Positions 1-12,000 of a stretch of 64,000 nucleotides of DNA are shown here, piece by piece (position 1 is the stretch's first letter; the number at the start of each line of letters is the position of its first letter). The stretch lies in assembly GCA_022701365.1 (NCBI GenBank), contig JAKUHH010000041.1:124001-188000 (forward strand), written 5' to 3'. Position numbers and translations under genes: made by a program. This stretch comes from Mycocentrospora acerina (lineage: Eukaryota > Ascomycota > Dothideomycetes > Pleosporales). The notes beneath the pieces are model-generated. The model saw nothing but the letters and a program-made list of their open reading frames with translations, searched no databases and had not been told where the DNA came from.

Positions 1-2073
1 GACGATCCTCCACGTTATAATTTACAACGACCACGGTCCGTCACAAGGAGGCCAGCACAAACACCAAGAAGCCGTGTTAGTGAAGATTCGCTCGTGAAGA
101 GGTTGGAGAAACTGAATGCCAAAGATCCACTGACTGAGAGGTCCGCTCGGCTGAGGTCACAAAACGAGATACTGCAGCCGCTTCTCTTACCTTTTACTTC
201 GGCGCAATCGGCATCAAACCCACTTCACAACCAACCCCTCAGCGCAGCTGGATTAGTTTTGGACAACATGACCAAAAACACTACATCTCTGCTGGAGAAA
301 GAGCGAGAGCGGCGGGGTGATCGAACCCTGCATAGAGGCGATGCACGCCGACGGAGGAAGTCTGGCAGAACTACGGAAACCAGAGATGAACATGACGATA
401 GCGAACAAGTGCTGCCAGTCCCGGCACGACATACTCGAAGGCCACACCGACGACGAAAAGTCCCCGAGCGTGAAGATGAAGACGATGGCGGGATCTCGCT
501 GGAAAACACCAAACGTCCCGCGACCAATTTCAGCAGCGTCAACTACTTTCAAAAACAAAAGCGCCGTAATGTACTGCCGCGTCCACGGCGATCTCGTCTT
601 ACATCTGTGACACAGAGTGTCGCCCGGCGGAATCTAAGTCTCAGCAGTAACAGTAGTAACAGTAGTGATAGTAGCTCGGACGGCGAACTTACACCGGAGA
701 GTTCAGATGAGGCATCCCGTTCAGAGACTGTAAGTCGTGTGAAACGAATGAATGAACAGACCAGAACTTCGGCACCGGCACCGGCATCTCAAGATCGATT
801 CAAAATAGACGATGAAAAGTCATCTAATTCCCAAGAAGAGCAAGATCGACAGTTTGCTCTACGAATTCAGCGGGAGGAGGAAAAAAGTTACAACCAACGC
901 CATGATTCGCTCTTCTCACAACTGTGGTCGGTAGCAATGGATGCGTCAGGCTCGCGATCAGTAGTTGGCGGGAGAAGAGTATCCTCAAGAGGGTTTCTCA
1001 GCAGGAATCGCACTTTTGCACATCATGGAACGCGAGAAGATCCTATCAACCTGGACTCAGACTCAGATTCAGATTCAGATTCGGACAGCGACTCAGATGA
1101 TGAGTCTGCTGCAGATGCTACAAGTCGTCAAGGTAGCCCGAATCTATACGGGAACTTTGGAGATCCCATGGATCTTGATAATTCCGATTCTGATCTAGAC
1201 GCTCGTATGGATTCAAAGAACGATGAGAGCATCTCTCGAAACAGAGCCCAGTCAGAGCTTCGTGATGCAGAGATGGCCAGGGCACTTCAAGACGAAGAAG
1301 ACCAACGCCATCGAGAAACATCACCAAACCATCGCGAATGTGCCGTCTGCAGTGACAGCGTTTCGATAGCGGAGCTGCCCTCTCTTGCCAACTGTCCCCA
1401 CCAGCCACAAACATGCGCCGAATGCTACGGGGTATGGATCACAACTCAGCTTCGCGAAAGCAGCTGGAGAGAAGTCAAGTGCCCAGCAAGCGAATGCAAG
1501 GTCATGTTGATGTACCATGAAATTCAGCAGTATGCATCTCCCGAGATCTTTGAGCAGTACGACACATTCAGCGCCCGCGCCGTGTTCAGCGAGGACCCAA
1601 ACTTCCGCTGGTGTCGCGCCGAGGGCTGCAAGTCTGGGCAGTTTCACGATGGTGGACAGGAGGGAAACATTTTTACATGTGCGGCGTGTAGGCTGAAGGT
1701 CTGCATTGTGCACGAAGATACATGGCATGAAGGAGAGACGTGCGAAGAGTACGAATATAGAAAGAGTGGCAGGAAAGAGCAAGACCAAATAGCACAGGAG
1801 GAAGCGAGTCTAAGGGCCATTGGCAAGTCTTCGAAGAAATGTCCTGGACCTGGGTGTGTGTATAACATTGAGAAGAACGAGGGGTGCGACCATATGACGT
1901 GTAAGTACATGGATTGCACATATGTAAAGGCGTTTCTTGTGACTGACGATGGTGTAGGTTCAAAGTGTCGATATGAGTTTTGCTGGATATGCCTTTGCAA
2001 CTACAAGACGGTGCGCACAAAGGGGAATTCGGCGCATGCGGATGATTGCCAGTACCACACAGGGAGGCTCTAG
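1..2073 (+). CDS. RBR-type (RING-IBR-RING) E3 ubiquitin ligase, 5' end cut by window edge
   Basis: The reading frame is open from base 1, so the start lies outside the window; the first GTG at 94 is not a convincing start. The visible 671 residues are a long disordered, Arg/Ser/Asp-rich N-terminal part followed by RING1 (CAVC near 1339, CPH and CAEC, CPASEC), an IBR (WCRAEGC, CAAC, CIVHEDTWHEG) and RING2 (KCPGPGC, EGCDHMTC, FCWIC). By family knowledge, RBR ligases take ubiquitin onto a RING2 cysteine; here that is the Cys of NEGC. One intron, 1901-1957 (gtaagt...gtgtag, 57 nt), is inferred because removing it restores the RING2 spacing CDHMTCSKCRYEFCW. Two acidic patches (DPINLDSD near 1038 and DPMDLDN near 1165) resemble SUMO-interacting motifs. 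Substrate unknown. Confidence 0.85.
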   Translation, partial: DDPPRYNLQRPRSVTRRPAQTPRSRVSEDSLVKRLEKLNAKDPLTERSARLRSQNEILQPLLLPFTSAQSASNPLHNQPLSAAGLVLDNMTKNTTSLLEKERERRGDRTLHRGDARRRRKSGRTTETRDEHDDSEQVLPVPARHTRRPHRRRKVPEREDEDDGGISLENTKRPATNFSSVNYFQKQKRRNVLPRPRRSRLTSVTQSVARRNLSLSSNSSNSSDSSSDGELTPESSDEASRSETVSRVKRMNEQTRTSAPAPASQDRFKIDDEKSSNSQEEQDRQFALRIQREEEKSYNQRHDSLFSQLWSVAMDASGSRSVVGGRRVSSRGFLSRNRTFAHHGTREDPINLDSDSDSDSDSDSDSDDESAADATSRQGSPNLYGNFGDPMDLDNSDSDLDARMDSKNDESISRNRAQSELRDAEMARALQDEEDQRHRETSPNHRECAVCSDSVSIAELPSLANCPHQPQTCAECYGVWITTQLRESSWREVKCPASECKVMLMYHEIQQYASPEIFEQYDTFSARAVFSEDPNFRWCRAEGCKSGQFHDGGQEGNIFTCAACRLKVCIVHEDTWHEGETCEEYEYRKSGRKEQDQIAQEEASLRAIGKSSKKCPGPGCVYNIEKNEGCDHMTCKYMDCTYVKAFLVTDDGVGSKCRYEFCWICLCNYKTVRTKGNSAHADDCQYHTGRL

Positions 2074-2564
2074 TAAGTTTTGAGGGCACGTGGTCATAGC
2101 CGGAGATTTGAACTTCTGGAAAGCCCATGATTTAGTAAAGGGTCGAGGGCTGCTGGTTAGTAGGAGGCACTGACTGGACAGATGCATCCAACCAATGAGA
2201 CCTCTCAACTCCACCAGATACGGCGGACACGGCCGAGGAAGCAACAAGCTGTCATGATCTCGCACCACGCAGGTACAGGCGCCTCCGATTGGCTTGGCGG
2301 CACCAACCCTTGACCATAATTTTGCGGGCCCGGGCCAAAACAAACATGATTACACTACCCTTTGCCGCATGACTAGTGCTGTTGTTGGCCTTGCAGTCTT
2401 TTTGTTGATCCCCGTCTGATTCCCTTGCCCTACTTTCTGTCGTTTCTCCTTGAATTGGACGTGGTGGCTTGCTGTGCTGTTCTGTACCGTACTGTGCTGT
2501 GCTGTACCCCCCCTGAAGACCAACAGCCCTCGCCGCTGCGCTACAACAACGTCACACGCACATC

Positions 2565-4443
2565 ATGTCGGAGCGAGTAACACGCTCCAAGACGGGAAGG
2601 ACGCCCAAGTACGTTTGCCTCGAGTTCAACACCCTCAATGCCGTGGGGAAATAGTGCTAACGGGTGTTTTTTTGTGCGCTAGGAAGCCAGAGAAGCCGGG
2701 CTTTGTCGAGACGCCGGGCCGCAGGAGGTCGCAGCGGCGGCAGTCGAGTGTTGTTGACTCGGACGACGAGTTCAGCGTGGTGAGGAAGGAGGTGAATGGG
2801 AATGGGAAGGTGCTTGGTAACGGGGTGAATGGGTATGCGAATGGACATGGCAATGGCCATGCCAACGGTCACGTAAATGGAAATGCCAATGGCCACACCA
2901 ACGGGAACACCAACGGACACACCAACGGAAACGCCAACGCCGAAGCCAAAGCGACCGCATACGAGTGGAAGCTAGAGGCCGAGAAGAATTTCCCTCCCAG
3001 GGATACGTCTGGCAAGGTCGAGTTCGGGGGCACCATCGGCATGAGCGCCATGATGATCGGCTTCCCAGCCCTCATGTACTACATGTGGATCGGCGCCGTC
3101 TTCTACGATGGCAAGTTCCCCAAGCCCTCCGAGGGCCAGGACTGGTCGCAGTTCTTCGCAGCCATGTGGCATCTCGTCCGCACAGAGGCATACCCCAATG
3201 CGCGCGCCTGGAAGATCTACTGGGTCTTTGGCCTCACCCAGATGGCCTTTTACATGCTGATGCCTGGTGTCTACCGCAAGGGCAAGGCGCTTCCGCATCT
3301 GGATGGTAAGCAGCTCGACTACTACTGCTCGGCCATGTGGTCCTTCTACACCAGCATCGTCCTCTCCTTGGTTCTGCACTTTACTGGCATCTTCAAGCTG
3401 TACACTCTGGTCGACGAGTTCGGTCACATTATGAGTGTGGCTATCCTCTCTGGCTTCCTGTGTGCCATAATCGCACACGTCTCGGCGCTTGTCCGCGGCG
3501 CAACGGTGCGAATGACCGGCAAACCTGTTGTCGACTTCTTCCTCGGTGCCGAGCTCAACCCCAGACTGTTTGGCATTCTTGACTTTAAGATGTTCCTCGA
3601 GGTCCGCATCCCGTGGTTCATCATCTTCTTCCTTACTCTGGGAACCTGCTTGAAGCAGTACGAGCAGAACGGTTACCCATCCCTCGAGGCCGTATTCTTG
3701 CTCTTCGCCCACTACCTTTACGCCGGCGCCTGCTCCAAGGGCGAGCACCTGATCATCACGACATGGTAAAGTCCCCTTACTCCTTTGCGCCCCCGCGAAT
3801 CACTAGCTAACACCAAACACAGGGACATGTACTACGAGAAGCTCGGCTTCATGCTCATCTTCTGGAACATGGCTGGCGTGCCCCTCTCCTACTGCCACGC
3901 AACCCTCTACGTCGCCAACCATGACCCCTCAGAATACACCTGGCCCGCCTGGTTCGTTGCGCTCCTAACCCTCGCCTACCTCGGCATGTACTACATCTGG
4001 GACACGACCAACAGCCAGAAGAACCAATTCCGCCAGGAAGAGCGCGGCGTCGTTGAGGAACGCACCACCTTCCCCTACTTCAAGTACGGACGCATCGCCA
4101 ACCCCAAGACGATCCCCACAAACGCCGGCACCAAGATCCTCGCCGATGGATGGTACGGCAAGGCGCGCAAGATCCACTACACGTGCGACTTGTTCTTTGC
4201 CCTGTCCTGGGGACTAATCACCGGCTTCAAGTCGCCCTTCCCTTGGTTCTACTCCGTCTTCTTCGCCGGCATGATTATTCACCGCGCGATGCGCGACATT
4301 GAGCGTTGTCGCGAAAACTACGGCGACGCGTGGAAGGAGTATGAGAGGCAGGTGCCGTATCTCTTCATTCCGGTAAGTCCCTCCTTGTTCATCTTTTTTT
4401 TCATATCGCGCTTCTTGCTAACCCCACTCAGGGCGTGTACTAG
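2565..4443 (+). CDS. ERG4: Delta(24(24(1)))-sterol reductase (C-24(28) reductase, last step of ergosterol synthesis)
   Basis: Exons 2565-2608, 2683-3765, 3823-4372 and 4432-4443 give 562 residues with all splices in frame (gtacgt...gctag; gtaaag...cacag; gtaagt...ctcag). The protein starts MSERVTRSKTGRTPKKPEKP and ends with the ERG4/ERG24-type tail VPYLFIPGVY. It has many hydrophobic segments and the family block KGEHLIITTWDMYYEKLGF spanning the second splice. ERG4 reduces the C24(28) double bond of ergosta-5,7,22,24(28)-tetraenol with NADPH in the ER membrane. The last exon codes only GVY and the stop. The N-terminal cytosolic part (about 2810-2940) carries an unusual run of Asn-Gly-x tripeptides. 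It is distinguished from ERG24 by this WDMYYE block and its tail; confidence in the reductase family is higher than in the exact paralogue. Confidence 0.9.
2811..2943 (+). repeat. 9-bp coding minisatellite (Asn-Gly-x) inside ERG4
   Basis: Consecutive 9-bp units of the type xxx-AAY-GGN encode about fourteen N-G-x tripeptides (NGH, NGN, NGV, NGY). They lie before the first membrane segment of the sterol reductase and keep the reading frame. Confidence 0.9.
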
Positions 4444-5011
4444 AATCAATATTGGTTCCAAGTCTTCTACTCCGTTCTTCTCACTGTGCTTTGGCATAGC
4501 CTCCCCCCTTGCCTTTTTTTCGGTGAACTGCCGACCCGTGGCTGTTCCGTCACAGTCGTCAGTCACCGCTACGTTTCCCTGTTTTCCTGATGTATTCTTC
4601 TGCTCAGGGGGCTTTCTTTTTTTTGCAGGTCAGTAGGGGGGGCATATTTGATGGAGATGTAGTATTTGTAATTCTCTTCTCCTGTTGGATGAGACGTTGT
4701 ACGACGAGCACCCATACCATAGGGACGATATCAGGATTTATAATGGCAGTAGTAATGGGTGGATGGGATGGGATGGATGGATGATATGAGTGGAGTAGCA
4801 TTTGGTTATATCTCACACACACGCACCTACTAGTTTAGGGGTGTAGCTTGTAGAAAATTTTAATAACGAGGTGCATGTTTATCTAAAAAGAAATCACGTC
4901 TGCAAACATCAATTAATTAAGATTGAAGAAACAATTCAATGAGGCCATGTGATTAAAATTCATAAAGCAAAAACTCGCACTCCTATCCAGAATAACTGTC
5001 AACTAGACAAT
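4444..5011. other. Intergenic, convergent ends of ERG4 and the MPDU1-like gene
   Basis: No coding exon recognised. Pyrimidine-rich and AT-rich stretches and GGATGG repeats near 4760 are present; this should hold both 3' untranslated regions. Confidence 0.5.
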
Positions 5012-6023
5012 CTATCCCCTGCGCCTCGTACTAGGCGACTTCCCCGCAACATTCGAGTACGAAGGCGTCGCTCCACTCGCCACAGCTTGAGCCATCTGCT
5101 TCTTGTCTCCCGCAACAGGCTTGCTTGTGTGCAGCTTCTCAGACTCGGTGTCCTGCGAAGCCGGGGCATTCCAGTACCACAGCACCTGCAGGAAAAGGAT
5201 CGCGTTGAGGGCGAAGCCGGCAATGTATCCGTAGAGGATGAGCGGGTCAGGGACTTCCTGCAGAGTGGTGAAGATGCGAGAGAGGGAGCCAAGGAGGTAG
5301 TTGATGACCTGTTTTTTTCGAAAGTAACATTCAGTCAGCCAGTGTTCCGATCGGCAGCTTATTCCTCCATGCAAGGTAACAACAGCATGGGAGAAAAAGG
5401 GGGGGTATAAATAAATGTAGACTCACAGCAAAAGCACTCAACTGCCCCGTCCCACCCTCGCTCCAAATGGTCAAAATCTGCGGGACCTTGCTGGCCACAC
5501 CCAGCACGCCAGCCGTCGCCTGCAAAAGACTCAACCTCTGCTCGTCCACCATGTTCTCATTGAACAGCGCCGCGCCAGCAACTGCCAGCGCGCCCACCCA
5601 CACTGCAATCGCAGCCCCGCGGCCCTGGTACTTCAGCACTAGACTTGCAATCGCAATGTTCTGCACCAGGATGAGCGCCGTCTCGCCGTACGTGCTGAAT
5701 GGGAACCCGTGCCGGACATTGTATCCCAGCGAGATGAGGTACGAGCTGGACTCGAGCAGGTAGGAGAGGAAAGAGAGGCCGTCGGCGGACTTTGAGTTTA
5801 GTAACTTGAGGAGCTGGGGCACTTTGACAACAGAGGATGCGCCGATGATACCGATGCCGAGGCCTTTGCTGATGGCGAGCTTGACGCAGTCGGTCGAGGA
5901 GAGGTCAATGTCGTGGAGGAGGGTTTTGTAGCAGACGGGGCCGAGGAGGGATTGGCCCACGTCGGCAATGGGCTGTGGGAGGTTGTGGGTTATGGGCTGG
6001 AGGGCCGAGCGTAGAGCGTCCAT
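5012..6023 (-). CDS. MPDU1/Lec35-like PQ-loop membrane protein (mannose-P-dolichol utilisation)
   Basis: Exons 6023-5427 and 5308-5012 give 297 residues; the intron 5426-5309 has gtgagt...aacag ends and joins LSAFA to VINYLLG in phase 0. The ATG at 6023 (MDALRSALQPI) was chosen because the in-frame upstream part is glutamine-rich and unlike the family. Two PQ-loop repeats are seen: VVKVPQLLKLLNSKSADGLS, and SKVPQILTIWSEGGTGQLS followed by several hydrophobic helices. MPDU1 proteins sit in the ER membrane and are needed for use of dolichol-phosphate mannose and glucose in N-glycan and GPI assembly. The C-terminal 40 residues are polar and probably cytosolic. Function is by family; another PQ-loop protein such as a lysosomal/vacuolar transporter is less likely given the PVCYKTLLHDIDL lead-in. 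Confidence 0.85.
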
Positions 6024-6271
6024 GGTTGATTGCTGTTGTTGTTGTGCGGAGGCGATGATGCTGGAGTTGGGGGGTAAGGAGAGGGGACAGATTTTGGATT
6101 TGACGCGCTGTGACGCAACTAACACTTATTTGGCAGGGGTCTTCTTCACGTGCAAGACGGCTACCCCTTTGTGAAATCATCAAAACTCATTCAGACTTCA
6201 TGTTGCGAAACGTCAAAATGCTATTTTAGGTATCTAATCAATTGGTCTACAAATCCCGCGTCTTGCTACTC

Positions 6272-9069
6272 TTACTGCTCGTGTGTGCCAACAAATCGTG
6301 GAGGAAGATCCAAATCCCACGACGGCCTTTCAACAAGAACCACTTCCAGTGACTGGCTGTTGTCTACGCTGATGGGCACCATGCCCAATATCGGCCGGTA
6401 CTTGAATGTGTGCCACGACGAGTCGTTGCTGTTCCGCTGATCTATTACCTCGCCAGCCTCTCCTCCAAGGACTAACGCAGTGGAATCGCCGTTGCTCTGG
6501 GCGCCGTCTTGCGTATTAGACCTGCGCAGACTAGCTAGGGCTTGGGTCTTGTCCTCGGCGTCCTCATCCACAGTAGTGTTAGTACCCTTAGTATTGACAT
6601 CGACCCAGTCGATTTTGCGTGACTCGTTCGTCTGGCCACCATTGAACTTGCGCATCTTTGTCACAGGTATCTCTTTCTGGGGAATAGCATCACCGGCACC
6701 GCTGTTATTCTTCTTCGATGCCTCCTTTACACCCTCACGTTTCCGCTTTTTCCCTGCAGCAGTGTCATCGGAATCCGAAATGGGTAAGTCTTTGCTAAGA
6801 TCAAACATGAACAGCCATTTCTCGCCGTAAAGCCATATCCGCTGCCTCGTATCGTTGACATCCCAAATACAACCCTTAGCGGGAAGGTCGAGTTGGCGGT
6901 ATTCGCGGGGATAGCTCGTCGGTGGGTTTCTTCTGGACCATTCTGACAATCGGCCGGCCATAACCTCAAAGAGATAGACCTGCTGTTCGGCAGACGCTAG
7001 CAGCAGTCGGTGCTCTACAGTGGGTATCTCGTGCGAGTGGGGGTGAGGGTTTTGCCTTGTAGGATGCACAGCAGGATTACCGTTGGGTTCCGGTCGCTCG
7101 GAGCTGGCCGGTAAACTTGGCTGGAACGAGAGCAGGACTGGCGTAGACTCAAGTTGAGGTAGGAGATGCGCAGAAGGATTACCGATCCATCGTTGACCTA
7201 AGAATATGATCTTTTCCTTTGCACCTTCCTCTTCATCGTCGGAATCGTCATCTTCAGCATCAGCTAGAACGGAATCGTCGATATCAACTTCAGGTGCTGT
7301 GGAGTCCTCGTATCCTTCAATGACCCATGTATCGATAAATCCGGCAAGATCAGCAACAGCAAATACGTTTCCATCGGAAGAGAACTCTGCATGTGTGATG
7401 GAACGAGCGTACAGCCCTGACGGTCCGTTCAGTGGACTTTGCGACGTAACGTTGCGAGGGAGACGATGGAGGTGTTGCAATTTGTCCAGCACGCGAGGTT
7501 GATCCGCATCATCATCTGTCCTGACTATCCTTATGAGTTGGACGACATTCGTCGCCGTAATAACTGCAAGCCACTTGCCGTCCGCTGTAAGTCTCACAGT
7601 CTTTGCGCCTGCAATTGATGGCATCTCTAGCTTCCTTATGCGGAGACCTGGACCAGCTCCAGTTTGTGGCTGTATCAGCTGGAATAACTTTACTACACTG
7701 GCAGTTCCAACGGCAAGTAGTCCTCCATCTCGAGTTATTGAGACTGAGGTGATGTTCTCCTCTCCTTGTAGCGCAAGGCGTGCGACAACCTTTGGCTTTT
7801 CGGCACCGTCGTCCTGGGGCTTAACACGCCATATGCGTAGTTCAGAGTTCCACCAACTGGCTATGAGACGTGCTTCTGGGGCGCTCACGAGAGGAGGGGA
7901 GTGGGGGAGAGCAGGCAATCCACGACTAAGCTCTTTGCCGAATTGGCGAAGGGGAACAATGATGGGTTGAGTGTCAATGCCTAATCGAAGGTGTGTTAGT
8001 TGGATAATAAAATGTCGGGTCTGTAATCCTTACCTCCAGATACAACCACGCTCAGCTTGTTGCCTTCGTATGTTGCCATAGCTTTGACGTCATGCTCATG
8101 GTGTCGCTGGTGGGAAACCTTGCGCCACTTTCCACCTTGACCCTTCGTCGCAGCCGTCTTCACGCTGGTGTAGAAGCAAGTTCGCCTGTCCATGCCAGCA
8201 CTAAAGATGCTTGTACCGTCACGAGACACGGCGAGATCCAGGACGTCCGCCTCGTGCCCAGAAATTCTTTGCAGCTGACTGAAATTTTTGCCGTTGTAGA
8301 TTCGGATATCACCGGTGGAGTCGCCAGACACAAAGTCGCCGTTTGAAAGGCACTTGACTTTCCAAACAAGAATCTCCTTGGGTCCACCATGCGGTCCGCT
8401 ACCCAGAGATATGTTTCTGATCACATTTCCATTTCTTGTGTCGAAAACTCGGATCATACTATCGGCAAAACCTGCTAGTATGGTATCGCGATCCTTGTAG
8501 GCAATGCTCAGGGCACGCGCTTTCTTGTTGGTTGCGCGAGACACAAATCGTTCAAAGCGGAGATCGTTGTCTTCCGTTGAAAGTAGGACAATCGTGCCAT
8601 CTGCGCAACCAGCAACAAGTTTCTGGTGAGTGTTTGCGCTTTCATCTGTGATGCCCTTTGTTGCGAGTCTAGGTTGAGCTGCAAAACACCAGACTTCGCT
8701 ATGGTTGCCGTTCGAGTGACGCGCAGGAAGGCCAGTCGCGAGATCCCACTCCGTAACGCTACTCGAGTATCCAATACTAAACAAACGTAACCGCCCAGGG
8801 ATGGTCTTGTTGTGCGCGTCTTTTTGGTCTGGCTCTTGCGTCCATGCCAGGCCTTCTACACTTCTGTCCTTGCCACCGAAGAAAACCTTCTCCTGCAGCC
8901 ATGTCCCATTTGCAGGGTTCCAGATCTCAATGTTGCCATTCGCACGTCCAACTGCAAGCCTTAGAGACTCGGGATCTCGGTTTCCGTGTTCGGCCTCTGG
9001 GTGGGAAAACGCGAGCGCGTTGATCGCGGATGGCGGGTAGGGCACGAATCGAGATCGGTGAATGTCCAT
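6272..9069 (-). CDS. UTP4: U3 snoRNP (t-UTP) WD40 protein Utp4/Cirhin homologue
   Basis: Exons 9069-8034 and 7980-6272 (intron gtaagg...gattag, 53 nt) give 914 residues, similar to known fungal Utp4. The ATG at 9069 starts MDIHRSRFVPYPPSAINALAFSH, the typical Utp4 start; an in-frame ATG 19 codons upstream is less likely. WD40-type repeats run through the N-terminal two thirds (for example GSGDSTG-type turn VSGDSTGDIRIYNG and SRDGTSIFSAGMDRRT). An acidic insert (DDDSDDEEEG, near 7230) and a basic Lys/Arg stretch (GKKRKREGVKE, near 6750) follow. Utp4 belongs to the t-UTP subcomplex that starts assembly of the 90S pre-ribosome on nascent pre-rRNA in the nucleolus. It shares its strand with the MPDU1-like gene, about 250 bp away. 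Confidence 0.88.
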
Positions 9070-12000
9070 ATTGGCTAAGGGCACCAGGATTCGGGATCGC
9101 AAAGTGACTGTATGGGCTTGGTACACAGAAAATGGACCGGCACTACCAGACAGTTGTTGCGACTATCATGGTCATGAAGCTGTAACCAAAACTTGTGAGC
9201 TCAAACTTTCTGCTTGGCAATGATTTTTAAGTGGGTCTCATGTGGGTCGCCGGATTAAACTTGATCCTGCCGGCGGACGTCCGAACTGCTCCCGCAGCCG
9301 TTCATGCCCGTCATCATCTTCCATCCTTCGTCACAACAGCACACCGACTGAAGTACTTGTACGAGTCGGTTCAGCTCTTGCATCTTCATCTCAGGTGACA
9401 TCTCCACGAGTTTCACGCAGCCCCCTGGATACTAACAGCCAGGACACCACGCTTCTTCACAAATGCTTCTCCGTCAGCACATGCGAAAACTGGTACCTAT
9501 ATGCATTGGTACCTCTTTTGGCTGGCTGCAGTACGGGCAAGAAATGACAGTGTCTTCGCAAGGTGGATTTCATTGAGATCACACTATGATTTCGCACTAC
9601 AAAGCCTACGTTTGGTGTGGCTTTCCATACTCAGCTTTGCGTACCGACGCATGCAAAGGTCCACATGGGCTCGTTGTCTCTCCAACCACATTACTGCTTA
9701 CGCCTACTCGTATATTGCATTGGTAGATGGATGGGTGGTAAAGGCACACAACAGAACAGAGGATCAGCAAGTTGGATATCGTTATCCTGCCGTGTTCGCA
9801 CGTATTGCGAATAAATGCTTCACGATCGATGATTTCAGACATTCTAATGTTCAAGCATCATGATCATATGTATTGCCCAGGTAACCGGCCATTGCTTATT
9901 ATAATATTTGTGCCGTCAGGCAAGGTGGCGTTCGGAGAATTATGGTTGTCAAGGTGAATCGTTGCTTGGAATATTGACAAATGCTGGAGTGGTCAGACGC
10001 TTGCAGGCTGTCAAAACGACGGACAGCTTACGGGCCGGCGAAGCTTCCGCTGGCCACAGTTGAATCCGCTTGAGCGTTTTGATCCCAACGTTATAAAAGC
10101 CCTGTGTCTGCTATTATGATAAGCGGCCGAGGTTGCGGCATCAGAGATCTGCATCCCCTAAGTTTGCGCAATCAAGCTTCACGTGGGTGCGAGCATGAAT
10201 CATTAATGCACCAGTTGGACGTAGGGTGTTTCAAGCGCTAGGCATAGCGAAACTTTGCCCACGACGCTGCGTGGAGCGTAGCTATGTCAACGTGCCTCGC
10301 GTACAGTCGCGACTGGCCAAAGGTCCTGTTGAAAAGCAATGTCTGTAACAATCTCGTAATAAAGGGCTTGATCAAAGCTTCAGGAGCGGGGTATTGGTGA
10401 GATCTGCTGGAGCGCCATTGCGTGGCTTCAACGCCCGTAAACCGACCGATAATATATGCTGCAACGCATCTTCCCGCAATCTGTCATCCGGAGATGTGCT
10501 TAGTTGGATAGACTGTCAGACGCTTTGCAAACGTAAATTTATTATTGAAGCAGCACCGACGACAGCCTGGCCCCGGCTAGCGTTGTGAATTAAATGTCAA
10601 AGATAGCAGTCAATTTCAAGAGACTGTTGCAACGCAATGCCTGACGCAGTAATACACAGAAATGCTATGCATAGGGGTGACGTGAAACCCGCTCCTTCTA
10701 TAATCAGAAGACGCATGTTTCGCTGAATATTGAGACGTGCAGAGATCTCCAAGCCGCCATGCTCGTTAACGTTGAAAAGTTTGCTATTAGCGGTGGTGGA
10801 ACATGCACAAATTTCAGTTTGCAGTTACAGGAGACTTGAGAAGCGATAAGACTGAAAGTTGGGTGACCCTCGCCGTCCGGTGTTACGGAATAAAAAGCAT
10901 CTTCCGGCCTCGGTGCAGCTTCCCGTTCTTTGTTGATGTCTTGTCATAGCGACAATTTGGTGACTTCAGAACGACCCGCTCCTGGCATCGTGATGTGAAG
11001 ATTTGTGAAGATTTGAGCAAATTTTGCTGAAGTAAGGCAGTCAAATGGGTCCCTTGGTTGCTGCACGCGCCATCCTCGGGCATGAGGCAGGTGGGAACGG
11101 AATTTGGCTGAATGCATACACATGAGCCAGAGTTTGGGTCCGCGGTCGCGTGTGAGGTCGCGTGTGCACGGTTTAATGTGCCTGAAGACGCGTCCTTCGC
11201 GATGCGTGAAGGGGTGGCTGGAAGCTCGGCTGCTAAGATTAGTTGCAGAACAGGGCAGCCTCTAGGGAGCTTGGGGAAAAGTGTTGCGAGTTAACGACGA
11301 AATACATCATCTCTCCACTTTGTCTGCAGTATTGCCATGCGCGGCAACCCCGCAGTTACAGTAGCTGCAGCAGCGTACAAAGCAATGGTCATCACTGATA
11401 TGCCTCCTCGAGTCCATACAGCATAGCTCAGCCTCTCAGCCCAGCCAGGAGCTCAGCCCCGAACGCAGGAATTCAACCGCAGCAGACGTAGGGGCCGGGC
11501 AATTTTAGAAAAATCAAAGAAACGAGACGCGTTGGGTTAGCCATGACGACCAGTGAGGCATGTCACGAGCAGGATCAGCATAGCGAAACGAAAAATTCAT
11601 GTTGGTGTGCCTGAGGCTTTGGCAAGGGGAGGTCTGTGTGCTCCGGCTGTACAGGCCCAGGACCAATCTTGGGCGCGGTATTCTTTCCTAGAGTGCTCCA
11701 CCACAAGCATGGGCTGTGTCCGTCATATTTTTTCAAACTGTCAATAACGTTAATCACGGTGCGAGGGGCATGGAGCACTCAACTCAATGTGCTTGACTCG
11801 AGAGTGGTAAAGGGGTTGCTATTCACGTACGACGTTCCGCAAGGATGCAGCGGACCGACGGGCTGTTTGTTCTAACTTTGCGCAAGTTCAGGGAGAAGCG
11901 CCTGTGATCTCGTCAAACATGGATGGATGACGGTGTTTATTCCTACGCGTGTTTACTTTTCATATCGGACCGCCTCATGGCGTTCGGTTTAGAATGGAAT

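Noticed and set aside
2972..3748. 258-codon minus-strand open frame inside ERG4
   Set aside because: It is the antisense of conserved coding exons with strong codon bias, which creates long open shadow frames.
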